Shown in pieces: positions 12,765 to 24,500 of a stretch of DNA of 64,000 nt. The stretch lies in contig CP099846.1 in assembly GCA_030062745.1 (NCBI GenBank), positions 24,469,701 to 24,533,700 on the forward strand, written 5' to 3'. The translations under genes and the position numbers were made by a program. Every line of letters begins with the position of its first letter. Position 1 is the stretch's first letter. Origin of the DNA: Capitulum mitella. Taxonomy: Eukaryota > Arthropoda > Thecostraca > Pollicipedomorpha > Pollicipedidae. Below the pieces are notes generated by a model. That model was not told the origin of the DNA, did no database searches, and saw nothing but the letters and a program-made list of their open reading frames with translations.

Positions 12765-14320
12765 TTTTAATGCTGAGTTAAGATGAAGTATGGCACCAGA
12801 TTCATCCATTTCGACTTTTCTGATAGGGATGAAACCCTTGCCGAACGCATAGATTTTCACCCGGCCGGTCTGGACATGCCCCGGCCGAGGGGTTGTTGTC
12901 ACCAGGCCATTTTCCACCTAATAAATATGCAGCGACGAAAAAAAACGAGTTCGTAGCAGCCTAGTTTGCATTTGAATGCTACCTTAGCTCACCCTTAGGG
13001 TCATCTCCGTAGTTCTCAGTCACCGGGAAGGAAAATGCCTCGTCGTTTGTAGTATCCGCTTTCATCGTAGTGTTTTATAGCGTTTCGGCCGGCAAGCAGT
13101 CTTTTTGTAGTGACCATTTAAAACTGGTCACTCGGTGTAGTCAGTGGTTGTTTTCCGTCGAGACCGAGCTCAGGTCAATGAATGGTCACCTATCATTTTC
13201 ATCCTCTGCTATGCTGTTACTGCTGAAATCATTGTATAGTTATTACAAACTGCAGTCCTGATCATTGGCAAAGGTAAAAGTAGAGGCAAAAGTAAAAAAA
13301 CAATCATCGCTAAAATCTGCCACAAAAGTGCCCTCAAACCAGTTCAAAACCATTTTGAGATTACATAAGGCCTGATGGGACATCATTGGAAAGGGCACCA
13401 ACCTCTCCAGCCCCGACATGCTGTCAAGCATACGTCCTAACGGCCTTGTATCGAAAATTGGCTGCATATCTTGTAAGACTGCTGAGGAAAACCCCCACTT
13501 CTGCTTCTTGAAAAACAACTTGCAGGCCCTCGAGACTGAGTCGCATAACTCGATGGCCTGACATAACACGGCAATAATGTTTTGAAAAAGAAAATGCTGA
13601 GAGGATGCGAGAGGTCAGGTTTTGCAAATTTCAGGCCTTTGACGTAAGCTGTTCATCGGCAGTCTAAGAGAAACCTCACGAGAGTGTAGCGACCGCCCGA
13701 TTCCCTAGCTTGAGTGGGGATGGGATCCTCCCCCCCCAAAACGAAATCCCGGCAGCGGTTCCCCCGTGCCGCGCCACCGAAGTCCTCCGCAGCACCGACG
13801 ACCCGTCCCCTCACGCCATCGCACCTCAGGAGACACGCCGTGAGCGTGCCCTGGTCCGTCATTTGGGACTTGCAGGGGCGATGGAGCAAGTTAACGCGAC
13901 CTTTCCGAACAGACGCGGGAGCCGGCGCCCACGCGGTGTGGCTCTCGGGCGATGTATGTATGCCGGTGCTGTTATCTGGCGCGCGGCAGTTTCCTGGCGA
14001 TTTATGAGTGTAGATATACAGGCGGGGTGCCAAGGAGTGGATATTTATGTTCTTGGTGTCGTCTCTGTTTCGGGGAAATGGTCCACCATGTTCTGGATGG
14101 CGCTGTCAAAGAGGAACCTTCAACTAGGGCGGAAGAGCATTGGAACCATGTAAGATGACACGTGTAAAATTATGTTTGTCTTCCAGCACGAAATAACCCT
14201 AAATTTGCTTCCTGTACGTGCATGCGCATATACTTCCGATGTTCCAAACGGCAACGTCGTTCAGTTGCAGACCGCTTTATGAACGCAGCCATCAGACGGC
14301 GTTACGATGCCGAGGTTCAT
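12765..14320. other. Intergenic; weak coding-like frame at 13243-13569
   Basis: A minus-strand frame at 13243-13569 (about 108 codons, beginning with GTG rather than ATG) has a fairly protein-like composition (ELCDSVSRACKLFFKKQKWG near its start). It lacks any motif I recognise and has no clear flanking splice sites. 13700-14010 is moderately GC-rich with overlapping frames on both strands. Nothing is supported as a gene. Confidence 0.35.
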
Positions 14321-14329
14321 ACGCCTTGT

Positions 14330-14790
14330 CACCGTTTCGGTAACGCACCGTGGGGGCAGCGTCCGGTCTGAAAAGGTCACGGCTCTTGATCAGAGCGAGT
14401 GAGAGCGGCCGCACGAGCCCGGACCACAGGGGGCCCGCCAGGTCGGCCGGTCGATAGGGCACCGGTCGGGAGGTCGAACCTCGGGCGCGGCCGCCGGGCC
14501 CGGGAGCGCTGACTTGGCCGACGCTCGGGCCCCGGGGAACGTGACCTCCCCCGCCCGGCGGCTGGACGGTCGAAAGAGCGGGGCGAGGGTCGCCGGAGAT
14601 TCGGAAGCTGCTTGACGCAACGCGCGTTGGTTTTGACCTCAGTGGACGCAGCTGACGTGCATTGATCACGGCATGATGTAGCGGTGCACGCGTGTGGTGC
14701 ACGCGGCTCCGAGCCTAGTGCTAGCGCTCTGCTGAACCGTGGGTAGTGCCTGACTCTCGAGATGTAGTCGTTGCGCCTGTGACGTCAGCA
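14330..14790. other. GC-rich, CpG-rich block with CRE-like palindrome
   Basis: About 370 bases of high GC with CpGs and NotI/ApaI-like words are followed by a perfect TGACGTCA palindrome near 14777-14784. Open frames here overlap on the same strand and lack domains. It could be a promoter island, but no transcript can be attached. Confidence 0.35.
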
Positions 14791-16084
14791 GAAATGGCAG
14801 CTCAGCGGAACTCCTGCTGTCCTAATCAAGGCAATTTTCGCTCGCTCAATAGCTTTGGAGTGCTTGGGTTATTTGTGACCTTTGCAAATCTTAATGAAAC
14901 GACTGATCAATAACGGTCATTCTACCCTTGCTCGTATTCACTGTCTGGTCACCTTTGACAGCACAGGGCACGCTGGCACGACCTCTCTGCTGTCGTTTTC
15001 AAACGCGACGTGATGGAACGATGAAACAGCAACGAACGTGTAACTTGGCCGTTTGGCTATACGATGACACCCAGTTTGGCTATTTTAAGTCCCGCAATGG
15101 CCTTACAAACGGTCTCGAAGGAGGAAATGGCAGTTCATTCTGGTTTCTTTCGGATCCTATGGAACGTATCACTTTTTAGGAGTCCAAAACGACTTCTGGC
15201 GACGAATCTCGACTTCATCTGCTGTTGCAATGCATATCAATGCTTATTTTATGAATCCAGAAGTCAATAAAATGTCAGAAAGGTCAGTGACAGCAATTTA
15301 TGACGTTGACATAAGACTGCCCTCATCTAAATACGAACCCAAGTGCGGAGGTCACTTCAACTACTGGTACCATAGGAGAAAGAAGTTATGTGTCAATAAT
15401 CTGTCAAGGCAATGGCCTCAGATATTCAGAGAGCGCGTAATCGGTTCTAAATCCATCGCAGCAGTCGGAGCAGTCGTTGTCGGGCTACCTGTACAAAAAC
15501 TCATGAGGTGTGCAACATATCTACTGGCGAGAGGTAATAATCGAGATGTCATCGAAGGGTCACGAATGTCATCGGAAATGCCAAGAAATGTCCAATTATC
15601 GTCAGGAAAAACAAAATGCATTGAGGAAGAGGAGGATAACTGCAGAATCCTACGATCATGTAAGCTTGATTAAGTTACAGTTTCAGGGTTGCGTCGTTTG
15701 TAACAAGAGAAATGGGCTACAAAAGCAGAAAATGGCACTTCACTTGACGCGTGTGCAGTAGTTATTTGCAAAACCAAGCCTCACTCCTTTGATGTGCCAC
15801 TTATTTAGATAACAAGTAGCCTCGCTTGGCATTTGCAGAAGTGTCTGTTACTTGACCAGACATTCACGTTTCCCCCGTTGGGCGAGGCTGCAGAGATTGC
15901 AGTGACTAGGGCAGCAGAGATTTTCAGTCCCTTCCCGTCGTCCGTCCGCCGATAAGCGGCGGCCATGTCGGCCACCCGCGCCACCCCTCGGAGACGAAAC
16001 CGTTCGTGTCACTGGTGAACGCGGCGCTGCGTGGAATGCGTGGTACGGACGTTTATCTCACATGTCTGTCCTGAGCATTTCTCT
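14791..16084. other. No gene seen
   Basis: A plus-strand frame of about 147 codons at 15230-15673 has no recognisable domain and overlaps other frames. No repeat was traced here. Confidence 0.4.
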
Positions 16085-16310
16085 GATTAGACGCAAAATC
16101 GAGGGAGACACTGTGCCTCCCTACCTGTTTTCTGGAAAATCTCAGGAACGGATCGGAGCTGGTCGCTGCTACTTTGTGACATATATGGCAATTCAATAAG
16201 TCGTCGATTGACGCAAGGAAATCGAAAATCGGCCGGAAATTCTTGAAGTCTGAAGCATTTGAAGTCAAAACAAACAACGAAAAGAATGGCTGTCGCAGAG
16301 AAATGGGAAC
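16085..16310 (-). repeat. Interspersed repeat R2, copy 2, with conserved reading frame
   Basis: The minus-strand reading shares FKNFRPIFDF, LNCHICHK and DPFLRFSRK with copy 1 at 6205-6400. After AGAAAACAG come GTAGGG and a hairpin GGGAG-CACAGTG-CTCCC. The hairpin is in the same place as in copy 1 but has a different stem sequence. Confidence 0.5.
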
Positions 16311-16384
16311 TTTGCGACAGGACTAGCGTTCTACATAAATTACCGTTTGAACATTATCAGCCGACATCATTCGGGGATATCTGA

Positions 16385-16547
16385 TGGATGTACATACCAA
16401 AACCAAAGTCAGGGTCAGTGAAGGTCAAGGTCTTCTAATGTCAAGGTCAACCATCTTGTGACCTGATCCTGGTTTATTTTGCACCACGACTGTTTGTATG
16501 AAATATGCATCAAAAACCTAATGCAACATGTTTACGCACATTTATCC

Positions 16548-16595
<48 letters not shown>

Positions 16596-17282
16596 AATTT
16601 TAACGTTTTACAACAATCAAATCATTTATTTGAGTTCATTGTAACTAAAGAACTTTAATGCAATCAGCTGACACAGAACTGATTCGAAAACTTCATCCTA
16701 GGTCAATGACCTCATTTTACTTCCTTTGACCTTGCGGAAGTCAGTGAACGCTGGAAGTGACCAAATATTTCGATGTCGACTATCTTCACTGAAAATAAGC
16801 TAATTGTTCCGTTTAGCGCCCTTGTTAGCACTTAAGCCACATCAGTATCTCGTATTGCTCGAAATCTGGTCTGCAAAAAATGGCAAAACGACGTCATAGG
16901 TCAATAAGCTGGCATGACTTCGACCCAAAGTCTTTGCTTAAGACGCGAAATGAATGGAAATTGTCGTTTGCCATGTTTCAACGCTTTAACTCTTGCCTTT
17001 TTCCCGTTTTATTCGAAAACCGTACGCAATGGCCTCAACGTGTCGAGAAAGTGTCCCAAATTGACATTTTTGGCCCCATTTGATGTTCGATATATTGACC
17101 TCGGGTCATAAAAAGCTGCACACAATGTAGCTCTTCATGATCCAGCCCTACTATTAAAATTCCGTTTCTCAAGCCCTATCTGTTTCCGAGATGGGCAGAA
17201 GGGGGGGGGGGGTGTGGAAGAAGAAAGGTGCCCTTCTTCCAGTACTTGTTAGCGCGAAACCCCCTTCCACGGCGCGTTTTGA
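16385..17282 (-). mobile_element. TTAA-type element, family C, copy 2
   Basis: Reverse complement of 826-1640. The shared order is AGGTCA-rich part, (TA)n(TG)n at 16549-16595, the AAAAATGGCAAAACGACG region, GGGCT words, a G run at 17201-17213, and a GAAACCCCCTTCC block ending at TTGA (17279-17282). The hairpin near its end (GGAAGAA...TTCTTCC, about 17216-17240) differs from copy 1 but still pairs. It abuts family A copy 3 at the shared TTGA. Confidence 0.55.
16549..16595. repeat. (TA)n(TG)n microsatellite
   Basis: About 30 bases of TA followed by TG repeats, inside family C copy 2. Confidence 0.9.
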
Positions 17283-17664
17283 CCCTCGCCCGACTCCATG
17301 TGCGCCCGACTGGGGGGTTGACCGCCCCCTTTAACTCGCGAACGGTTGGTCGCATGACACAAATTAGCATACCGGTGGAAAGCTTGCGTCAAACAGAACT
17401 CGTAACGCCTCATTTTTAGTTTTTGATAATATGTAAGCCTTTGGCGCCACATATATGTATGTCTTCTCATAGCCGACTACATGAAACCAATAAACGGTTC
17501 GGATCTCAGGGGCTGTGATTAATAAAGTCTAGGTAAAGACACTAAAGAATAGGCAAGAGTCCGCAGATATCGATACACGTCTAATTCCTCCGATTTGTGT
17601 AAGATATACGCGAAAACGTTGAGTTAACGACCCAACGATATTCCCGAAGCTGCAAGGCAGGCGC
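17279..17664 (+). mobile_element. Family A copy 3, left part
   Basis: Begins at TTGACCC (TTAA with one change) and follows copy 1 through CGAACGGTTGGTCGCA, ATAATATGTAAGCC and GTTGAGTTAA. It breaks off at the GGCAGGCGC word at 17656-17664. The subterminal hairpin is shortened to GGGGGG-TTGA-CCGCCCCC. The rest of the element resumes at 20742. Confidence 0.7.
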
Positions 17665-17669
17665 GGATC

Positions 17670-17799
17670 CAAAGATGCCCCAAAGGAGACTCGTATGAGC
17701 TTCACGGGGTCTCTCTCAAAACTTGACGGGTTCTTGATGCAGTCGGGGCCTCTGGGAGGGTTAGATGACCCCTGAGACGCATAGATCCCCTGAAGCTCC
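17670..17799. repeat. Degenerate minisatellite, left part
   Basis: Units of roughly 20-30 bp built on CCCCTGAGACGNCAAGANG, continued after the family B element from 19047. The TTAA element sits inside this array. Confidence 0.6.
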
Positions 17800-19046
17800 T
17801 TAACCCTATTCCCGGAGGGCTAGAGGGTATGGTCAATTCCCGACAGGGGGCGGATTCGGCCCCCCCCCGAGATCTCGAGAACTACACATCCGATTTCATG
17901 GCAACAAACGGCAATCGATTTGCCATGACGTAAACTACACTTCGAAAGAAAAGTCTTCAAAATTTTGAAATTGGGTGAATACAGGGGGGCAAAAATCTCA
18001 AAATGAAGAGTACTTTTGGATTGATTATAACTCCGTTGTTTATGAACCGATTTCGATGAAACTGGTATAAATCGAGAGATTATGGATGGGACTTTTAAAA
18101 TTGATACACACATTTGAAGTTTGGGGAATATTCATAGACATTCACAGAGTTTCAAAAATAGGAAAATCAGTTTTTTAACAAATGAATGAACAAAAAAGGT
18201 GAAAGCACTTTTGGCTTCTGCTAGTCATGTTATGCTAAAGAAGTACAAATCGTATTACAATGTTTGTATAATGTTAGCATAGGCGGTGCCACGGACATGA
18301 AAAAGGGGAAACTGTCCTCCTCATGCTCATGCTCCTTAGATCAACTTGTGTGACCTTTGACCTTAAATGACCTCCAGTGACCTTGGAGTCACTTGGAATG
18401 ACCTGTGTATTTAATGTTATCTGTAAACGTTTCCAATCGTTTGATTTCACTTTATTTCAAAAATTCCATTTTACGGCTATTGTGATATAGGATACGCGCC
18501 TTTACATTTTAGGTCATAGCTCCGTGACCCGACCTGATATCAAGCTGAAACTTGATATTTAAGTAAAGGGCACCCTTCTAAGTCATATGTATTCCGCGTT
18601 TGGCATTAAAAAAAAAACAGTCTCGAGATTATTACTATAAAGCCAAATTTTGACTTCTGACCTTGACCTTACCTTGTAAGGTAACCTTACATAAATAAAA
18701 TAGCATTTGCACGTTTTTTTAGCTATAACTATTTAGCTATACATCCAACTATTTAGCTATACATCCATATAAAGTTTTAAGTGCTATCTTAAAAACGACA
18801 TTTTTGGCAGTCATTTTCCTTTTACCCTCAACAGGCCCAAAAATGGCCTGATGTGGCTCCCAAAAACGCTGCCTGGCTCCGCCCCTGAGCAGAATAGAAT
18901 TTTGAAATTTTGTCGCTGCACGTAGAAAGAATGGCTAGGAAAAGTTACCAAGTTTCGTGAAGCTGCGTCAAAAACGCTGGAAGTAGCAAGCAGAAAATCT
19001 GAGGGGGGCCGATTTGCCTCCCCCCCCCTGCCGGGAATAGGGTTAA
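17800..19046 (+). mobile_element. TTAA-bounded element, family B (1.25 kb)
   Basis: Flanked by TTAA at 17800-17803 and 19043-19046, with 16-base perfect inverted ends TTAACCCTATTCCCGG / CCGGGAATAGGGTTAA. Subterminal GC hairpins are near 17846-17870 (GGGGGC...GGCCCCC) and 19005-19030 (GGGGGGCC...CC...CCCCCC). The body is AT-rich, carries TGACCT words at 18340-18400 and 18655-18680, and has no coding frame. Its insertion inside the minisatellite shows it is the youngest layer of this nest. Confidence 0.75.
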
Positions 19047-20450
19047 GAGCCCCTGAGACCGCAATAGGATCCCAACACGGCAAATTTCCCCTGAGACCGC
19101 CAGAAGGGTCACAGGGCCCTTGAGCCGGCAAGATGAAGACTAAATGCCTGGACGGCATAGGGGTCCCTGAAATGGAATAGGGCCCCGAATAGGTTTCATG
19201 GACGCGTTTGAAACGCTGAAGGCTCCTGATGCAGTCAGAGAGCCTAAGGGAGGGTTAATGAGACCCTGAGACGGCAAGATGGCCCCTAAAATGGATAAAA
19301 GGGCCCTGAAACTCTCCAAGAGTCTCTGGGACCGCAAGAGGGGCTCTAAACGGCAAAGGGTCCAAAGACCCAAAGCTTCAAGTGCCAGAGAGGCTCCTTA
19401 TACGGTAAGAACTTAAGAGGGTGCTTAGCACGGCATAACGAGACGCTTACCAGCCAGAGGGGCCCCCTGAACAGGGATTCATCAGTGGCCTTCTCAACCT
19501 CGAGAAGGGTCCCCAATGGGCTACACTGGTCTTTTTGAAAACCTGAGGGGTTCTTGCTGTAGTCGGGGGGCGGGGGGGCGGGAAGGCCAGGTGGATTCTG
19601 AGACGGCAAGATGGGCCCGTACACCGCAGATGATCCCTGAGACCGCCAGAAAGGTCGGAGGGCCCTGCAAGGCAAAGACGATAAGAGGACCTTTTAGAAG
19701 GCATGGGGGCCCTGGACGGCCTGAGGGCCCTCGAGTATGTAAGGCTGGCTCATGGCACAGAAAAACCCCTCTGAGACTGCCAGTGAGGCCCCTGAAGCGC
19801 CAACAACGGCTTCTGATACGGCTGGAGGGGCCTTAAGACTGCCAGATGTACCCCGTGTAACAGAGGAATGAATTCATGGAGGCTACCGGATACATTTAGG
19901 ATGCCAATGACACTGCACAGGGGCCCTGAAATCGACAAAAGGTCTTTTGTAACTGCCAGAATGCTCCCGAGACACGGCGAAAATGTTCCCCAGAGACGAC
20001 AAAAGGGGCACTTAAGACAACAGGGGTCCAATGAGGCGACCAGACGGACACCTGAAACTACTGAGCCTTGAAATGTTAAGACAGTTCCTGAACGGCTAAA
20101 GGACGTAGAGCATTGCCAGAGGCACCTCTGTCATGGGAAAGAGAGAGACATATAGATGGCCCTAGGTTCTACCCGAGGGATTTCTTAGACGTCACGAATT
20201 CCCCAGGGAATACAGAAGGGAACCCCTGAAACTGCCAGATGGGTCCATGACACTGCCCGAGATGTCCCTGAAGCTGCCAAAGGAGCGCATGAGACGTCCC
20301 GAGGGACTCGTGGAACTTTACAAAGAACCTCAGACCACCTGAGAGCCCTGACACGTCAGACGGCCCAAGACCACCAAAAATTTTGCAAAAAAGTCTCCAG
20401 AAGTTACGAAGGGGTAAAGGAGCTCCTGGACCAGATACAGACACTACATT
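19047..20450. repeat. Degenerate minisatellite, right part
   Basis: About 1.4 kb is made almost entirely of variants of GGGCCCCTGAGACGGCAAGAG, spaced about 18-31 bp. GGCAAG, GCCAGA and CCCTGA words recur throughout. Open frames reported on either strand here (Gly/Pro/Gln-rich) follow the repeat and should not be taken as genes. Confidence 0.65.
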
Positions 20451-20741
20451 TAAAGTAGAGCAAGGGACGCAGCCGCCTAAAATCCCGCCGCTGTTGCCAC
20501 ATTTTCGCCACGTTGTAGAGGAACCAAACGCAAAATCTTCTCAAGGTAGGTGACAAGTTTGAATTTCTCGATTACCTTACATGACAAACAAAATCACGTC
20601 AAATATTTCAGGCTGGATCTGAGCAGATCAACGTTTTTTTCATATATGGAGGGCAAAAAAATGAGGGGGGGGGCGCCGGGAAGGGGTCCGGCGCTGACCA
20701 TTCGCCCCGTTAGTGACATCTTGGATCCATCCTTGCTGAAC

Positions 20742-21552
20742 GGCAGGCGCCGGTGCCGAACGCGGAATGCAGTGAACGGAAACTTTTTTGTCGCTCCTTT
20801 ATTTTGGCGACATAAGCCTTGCGAATTGGTGTGTCTGAATGCTAGTGGCTCTTGTAATGGTTTCCCGTGCTTAAGTTTTGTAACAATTCAGCAGTTATCG
20901 GTCTACAGAACTGGACGAACTTTATTCGCGAAGGCCTGTTTCTTTCCAAAATATGTATTTTTTTAAAGTTTTTGAACTTCTTGGTATCACTCGCAGCTAC
21001 GGAAGCCAGTTTTATCATTGTCTGTCCGTTTCAGGTCATTTATCGCCGATTTGACGGTGGTGCGTTTTGGCTCCTAACAGTTATTGGTGACCTGACCTAG
21101 GTCAGTGGTTGGAGATCACTAATACTTTGCCTGAAGACGGTCATTGGGCGTCTGCATCACATCACACTCAAAATGCTATAAAGTTCTGTCATTGTTCGAT
21201 ATCTTGGAAATGGCCTTGATCTTTGGCCAATGAACCGGAAGTTTCCGACATATATGAGACAGCAGATTTGTTGCGTCTATCAAGATCTCTAATACCCGAA
21301 AGTTTTATCGCAATGTCACATTTTCCGAAAAAGTTGCAGGGTGCTTAACCTTTTTGGACATAGGTCTATTTGACCTGACCTAGGTCAGACACCTGACTCT
21401 GCCTGAGATCAAGACTTTTACATAGGATGTAAAACTGATCAAATAAAAGATACACAAGATTTCGTAGCTTTGCGTTTGTTTGTTCTCTCGCGATCTAGGA
21501 AGAATCTCAGGGGGCGGTCAGCCGTCCCCCTCCCCAGTCGGGGCCGGGTTAA
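20742..21552 (+). mobile_element. Family A copy 3, right part
   Basis: Resumes family A with TTTATTCGCGAAGGCCTGTT, TTGACGGTGG and the AGGTCA palindrome TGACCTAGGTCA (21094-21105). It ends with a hairpin GGGGG-CGG-TCAG-CCG-TCCCCC and TTAA at 21549-21552. Left and right parts together give about 1.2 kb, the same length as copy 1, which supports the insertion reading. Confidence 0.7.
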
Positions 21553-24500
21553 TTTACTAATCTACTCTGATATATAAAAGGAAATCCCCGGCGAGTTAAT
21601 AATTTACTGAAGTTTGCCTAGCACGTTAAACTCTATGTTTGACTTGGACGTTGAGTGAAATTTTCGTGCCCAGCGAATGAAAAACAGCGACTTAGATCCG
21701 TTTAAAGCCATCATCGAACATTTGTTATCTGCTTTGGATAATTGCGACGATTCTATGTATTCAGGTGTATGATTTGCCTTTTAGTTTGAAACGTCCAAAA
21801 TAATCATCGTCTGCCAAATTCCTGGAAGCATTAGCCTTCGCGTTCTACGGATTTTTTTATTCCTACCCTCAACTTGATGGTGGTTTATTTCGAATCCCAG
21901 GCCGCTTAATGACTACGTAAGATAGAATTTTGAGGTAAATGCCATCATAGCGCGCAGTTTTTGTTCTGCAAAAAAAGCGCATGTATAATTATGCATGTCT
22001 CATCGCTGAACGTATGCGCCTCTTACCATATTTTGAATAATTCGAAGCCAGTGTGGTCAAAGCGGATATTTTCTCTCCTTGAATATCAGGGATAATTTTG
22101 ACTGCAACTGAAGTAAAAATACCGTTCAACGTTTAGATTGTCTTACTGCCCGTCAGCACTTATTTGGGATGGGATGATGACATATGAACATGTTTCAGGC
22201 CAAATAACCCGTATAGACTGTGTTACTGTAACATGATGCAGCGTTGCATGATGCTACTTCGCAAGGACCAACAAGAACGACGATTTTTAACGCCTCTATT
22301 TCCCCGTCATATTTGGAACATTTACTGTAACTAAAGAGTTAAGGTCAAGACAATGATCTAACGTCACCTTTCACATGTCATTGTCAGTTATGAGGCACCC
22401 AGAAGCATTTCAAGTCAACCTTGGTGCAAATTGTCGTCTTGCAGGGTGGAAAATGCGTTGACCTATTCGGAAATCTAACATAGCTCCAGTGCAGGTTCTG
22501 CTTGTCAGTGGTCTGTTGTGTAGGTTGCGATATGCATAAATGCATGTGCAGTTTGATAAAAACGTTTGACTCGTAACCACGATATGGTTGGTCATAACCA
22601 TGGAGAACGTTATTCATAATAAGTATATTTTACGTTGTTTCGTAATTCTTCAGTAAGGTTTCGCAAGACTTTTGACATATTCAGGCACGGTTTAGGTTTG
22701 GTAAGAAGCATAATATGCGAAGACAAGAAGAGACATTCAATTGCTTTTCTTAGATAATAAAAGTAGCTTACCTCATGGGAACCTCCGAGAAAGTAGGAAC
22801 ACCAAAGCCACCGATATAGTTCACAATCATACACTTTCACTTTGGAGTTTGTAATCTTTAAGTCAAAAATACGTGTCACACCGGTCACATAACCGCCATC
22901 TTATCGCGAATACCGACATGCCACTTCCAGTTATGAGTATCGCACATGCACATTCAAAATATGCCCGGCCATAGGGTATTCGGACAAGACGTAATCGAAA
23001 ACGTCATGATCATGGCTCATGAGACCAATCAGAAGCTTTTAAAGACCAAGGAAGCTTTCCTTACGTGCTCCGTCGCCTAGCTGGAGATCACCTGATACGG
23101 AACTACTCGGTGTATTTCACAATTCTCACTTACTCGTAAATGCGTTCTTTATCTTTTCTCAACGTCACTCGTTCTAGGCTAGCCTGGGCACTGAATTATT
23201 TCATGAAATGTTTTCGCTTCTCAGACATTAGAATCAATAGAAAAGGAATTGAAGAGAATAGCAGGTAATGACGTGAAGTAATCGGAGTTCTACTCATTGC
23301 ATGACTGCGGTCGCTCGTCGCACTCGCTCACGCCGTTTGAAATGTACCTGTTACCGGCATCAAACCCTGTGTGTCCTATTTTTTGCCAATTTTCCCGACA
23401 GTCATGGCTTCACGTTGACGACACGTCTAATATCGACATCTCAGCTTAACCGACGATTTCTGGAAAAGGCTGGTCAAAATCGCACAATAGATGACTTTAT
23501 TGTCCGATTCATTGCATGTATCTATAGCATCCTATGGATGTAAACTTTGTTAAAAAAAAAGCTGAACACTCAACACCTCGGATAGAAGCCATAAGACAAA
23601 CGACTTCCTTCATTCGGTGCTAAGCTTTGTCTAGTTTTCGGTAGCCTGCCTTTGCCCACTACCGGAGACGGATTGACCGCGCGTCAGGTCATTCCTGTCG
23701 GTGCTGTCGGACTGTGAGGGTGGTGCTTTACACGATGCGCATAGCATCACGGTGCAGAAGGCAGCTGAAGATGAAGCCTAACATGGAGATGCCGTTAGAG
23801 ATGCGATGATTGCGACAGTTGCGTTATGGATGTAGGATCGTGGACGATCAGCATAACATGCAAGGAAACTCAAGGTTCCCCGTACGGATGGTCGGAAGCC
23901 GGAAAGCTGAAGTCCATCTCAATAACTCCCTGTTCTGCCTCGGGCCGACAAGGTCAGGTGCAGGTGGCAGCCCTAAGCAGGTGCGGACCCTGCATATTCG
24001 GAAACAAATGCGCTGCTAAAAAAAAAATGCGGCACAAAGACCAGAACTTGAAACTCTCCGTTCCAATGAACAAAATATGAAAACCAACGAGAGCGGCATT
24101 CGGTTACAAAGGCCGTCTGATTCGCGCCTGCTAACGTTTAGATTACATCGGGTGGGGTGTACTTGATCTTAATTTCCTTTGAGCATGGAGCATGCCGTTG
24201 TTCAAAAGCGACGACACAAGCAGCCTGAAAACATTCATAATCAGGACATTCAGATACACTCGCGCCTGTCGGGTGGCCCTTTCTACCTCGCTTCATCGAT
24301 CAGGGTTGCATGTGCATGTGCGTCAGGTTACATGATAAATGAACATTTTTATTGCAAACAGCACAGGTACTTATAATTTTCTTTATAATTTGCGCTACCA
24401 CATGCGTCTCCATAATTCCGAGCAATGGTCCCACGGAGGGGCTCGGGTAAGATGTCCTCTTCCTGTTGTGGTCATTTGTCCCTAGCAACAAAGAGGGCTG

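Larger units (their letters stand above)
17665..20741. mobile_element. 3.1-kb insertion splitting family A copy 3
   Basis: GGCAGGCGC is found at both edges (17656-17664 and 20742-20750). The uninterrupted copy 1 has one matching word, so this looks like a 9-base target duplication. Near the edges are inverted words GGATCCAAAGATG (17665) and CATCTTGGATCC (20718-20729), with CCTTGC/GCAAGG outside them, so the exact end is uncertain by about 12 bp. Much of the inside is a degenerate minisatellite and no transposase frame is seen. An 8-9 bp duplication fits hAT or Mutator-like elements, but the class is inference. Confidence 0.55.

Noticed and set aside
19140..20444. Gly/Pro/Gln-rich frames on the minus strand
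   Set aside because: They follow the degenerate minisatellite and change frame with its units.
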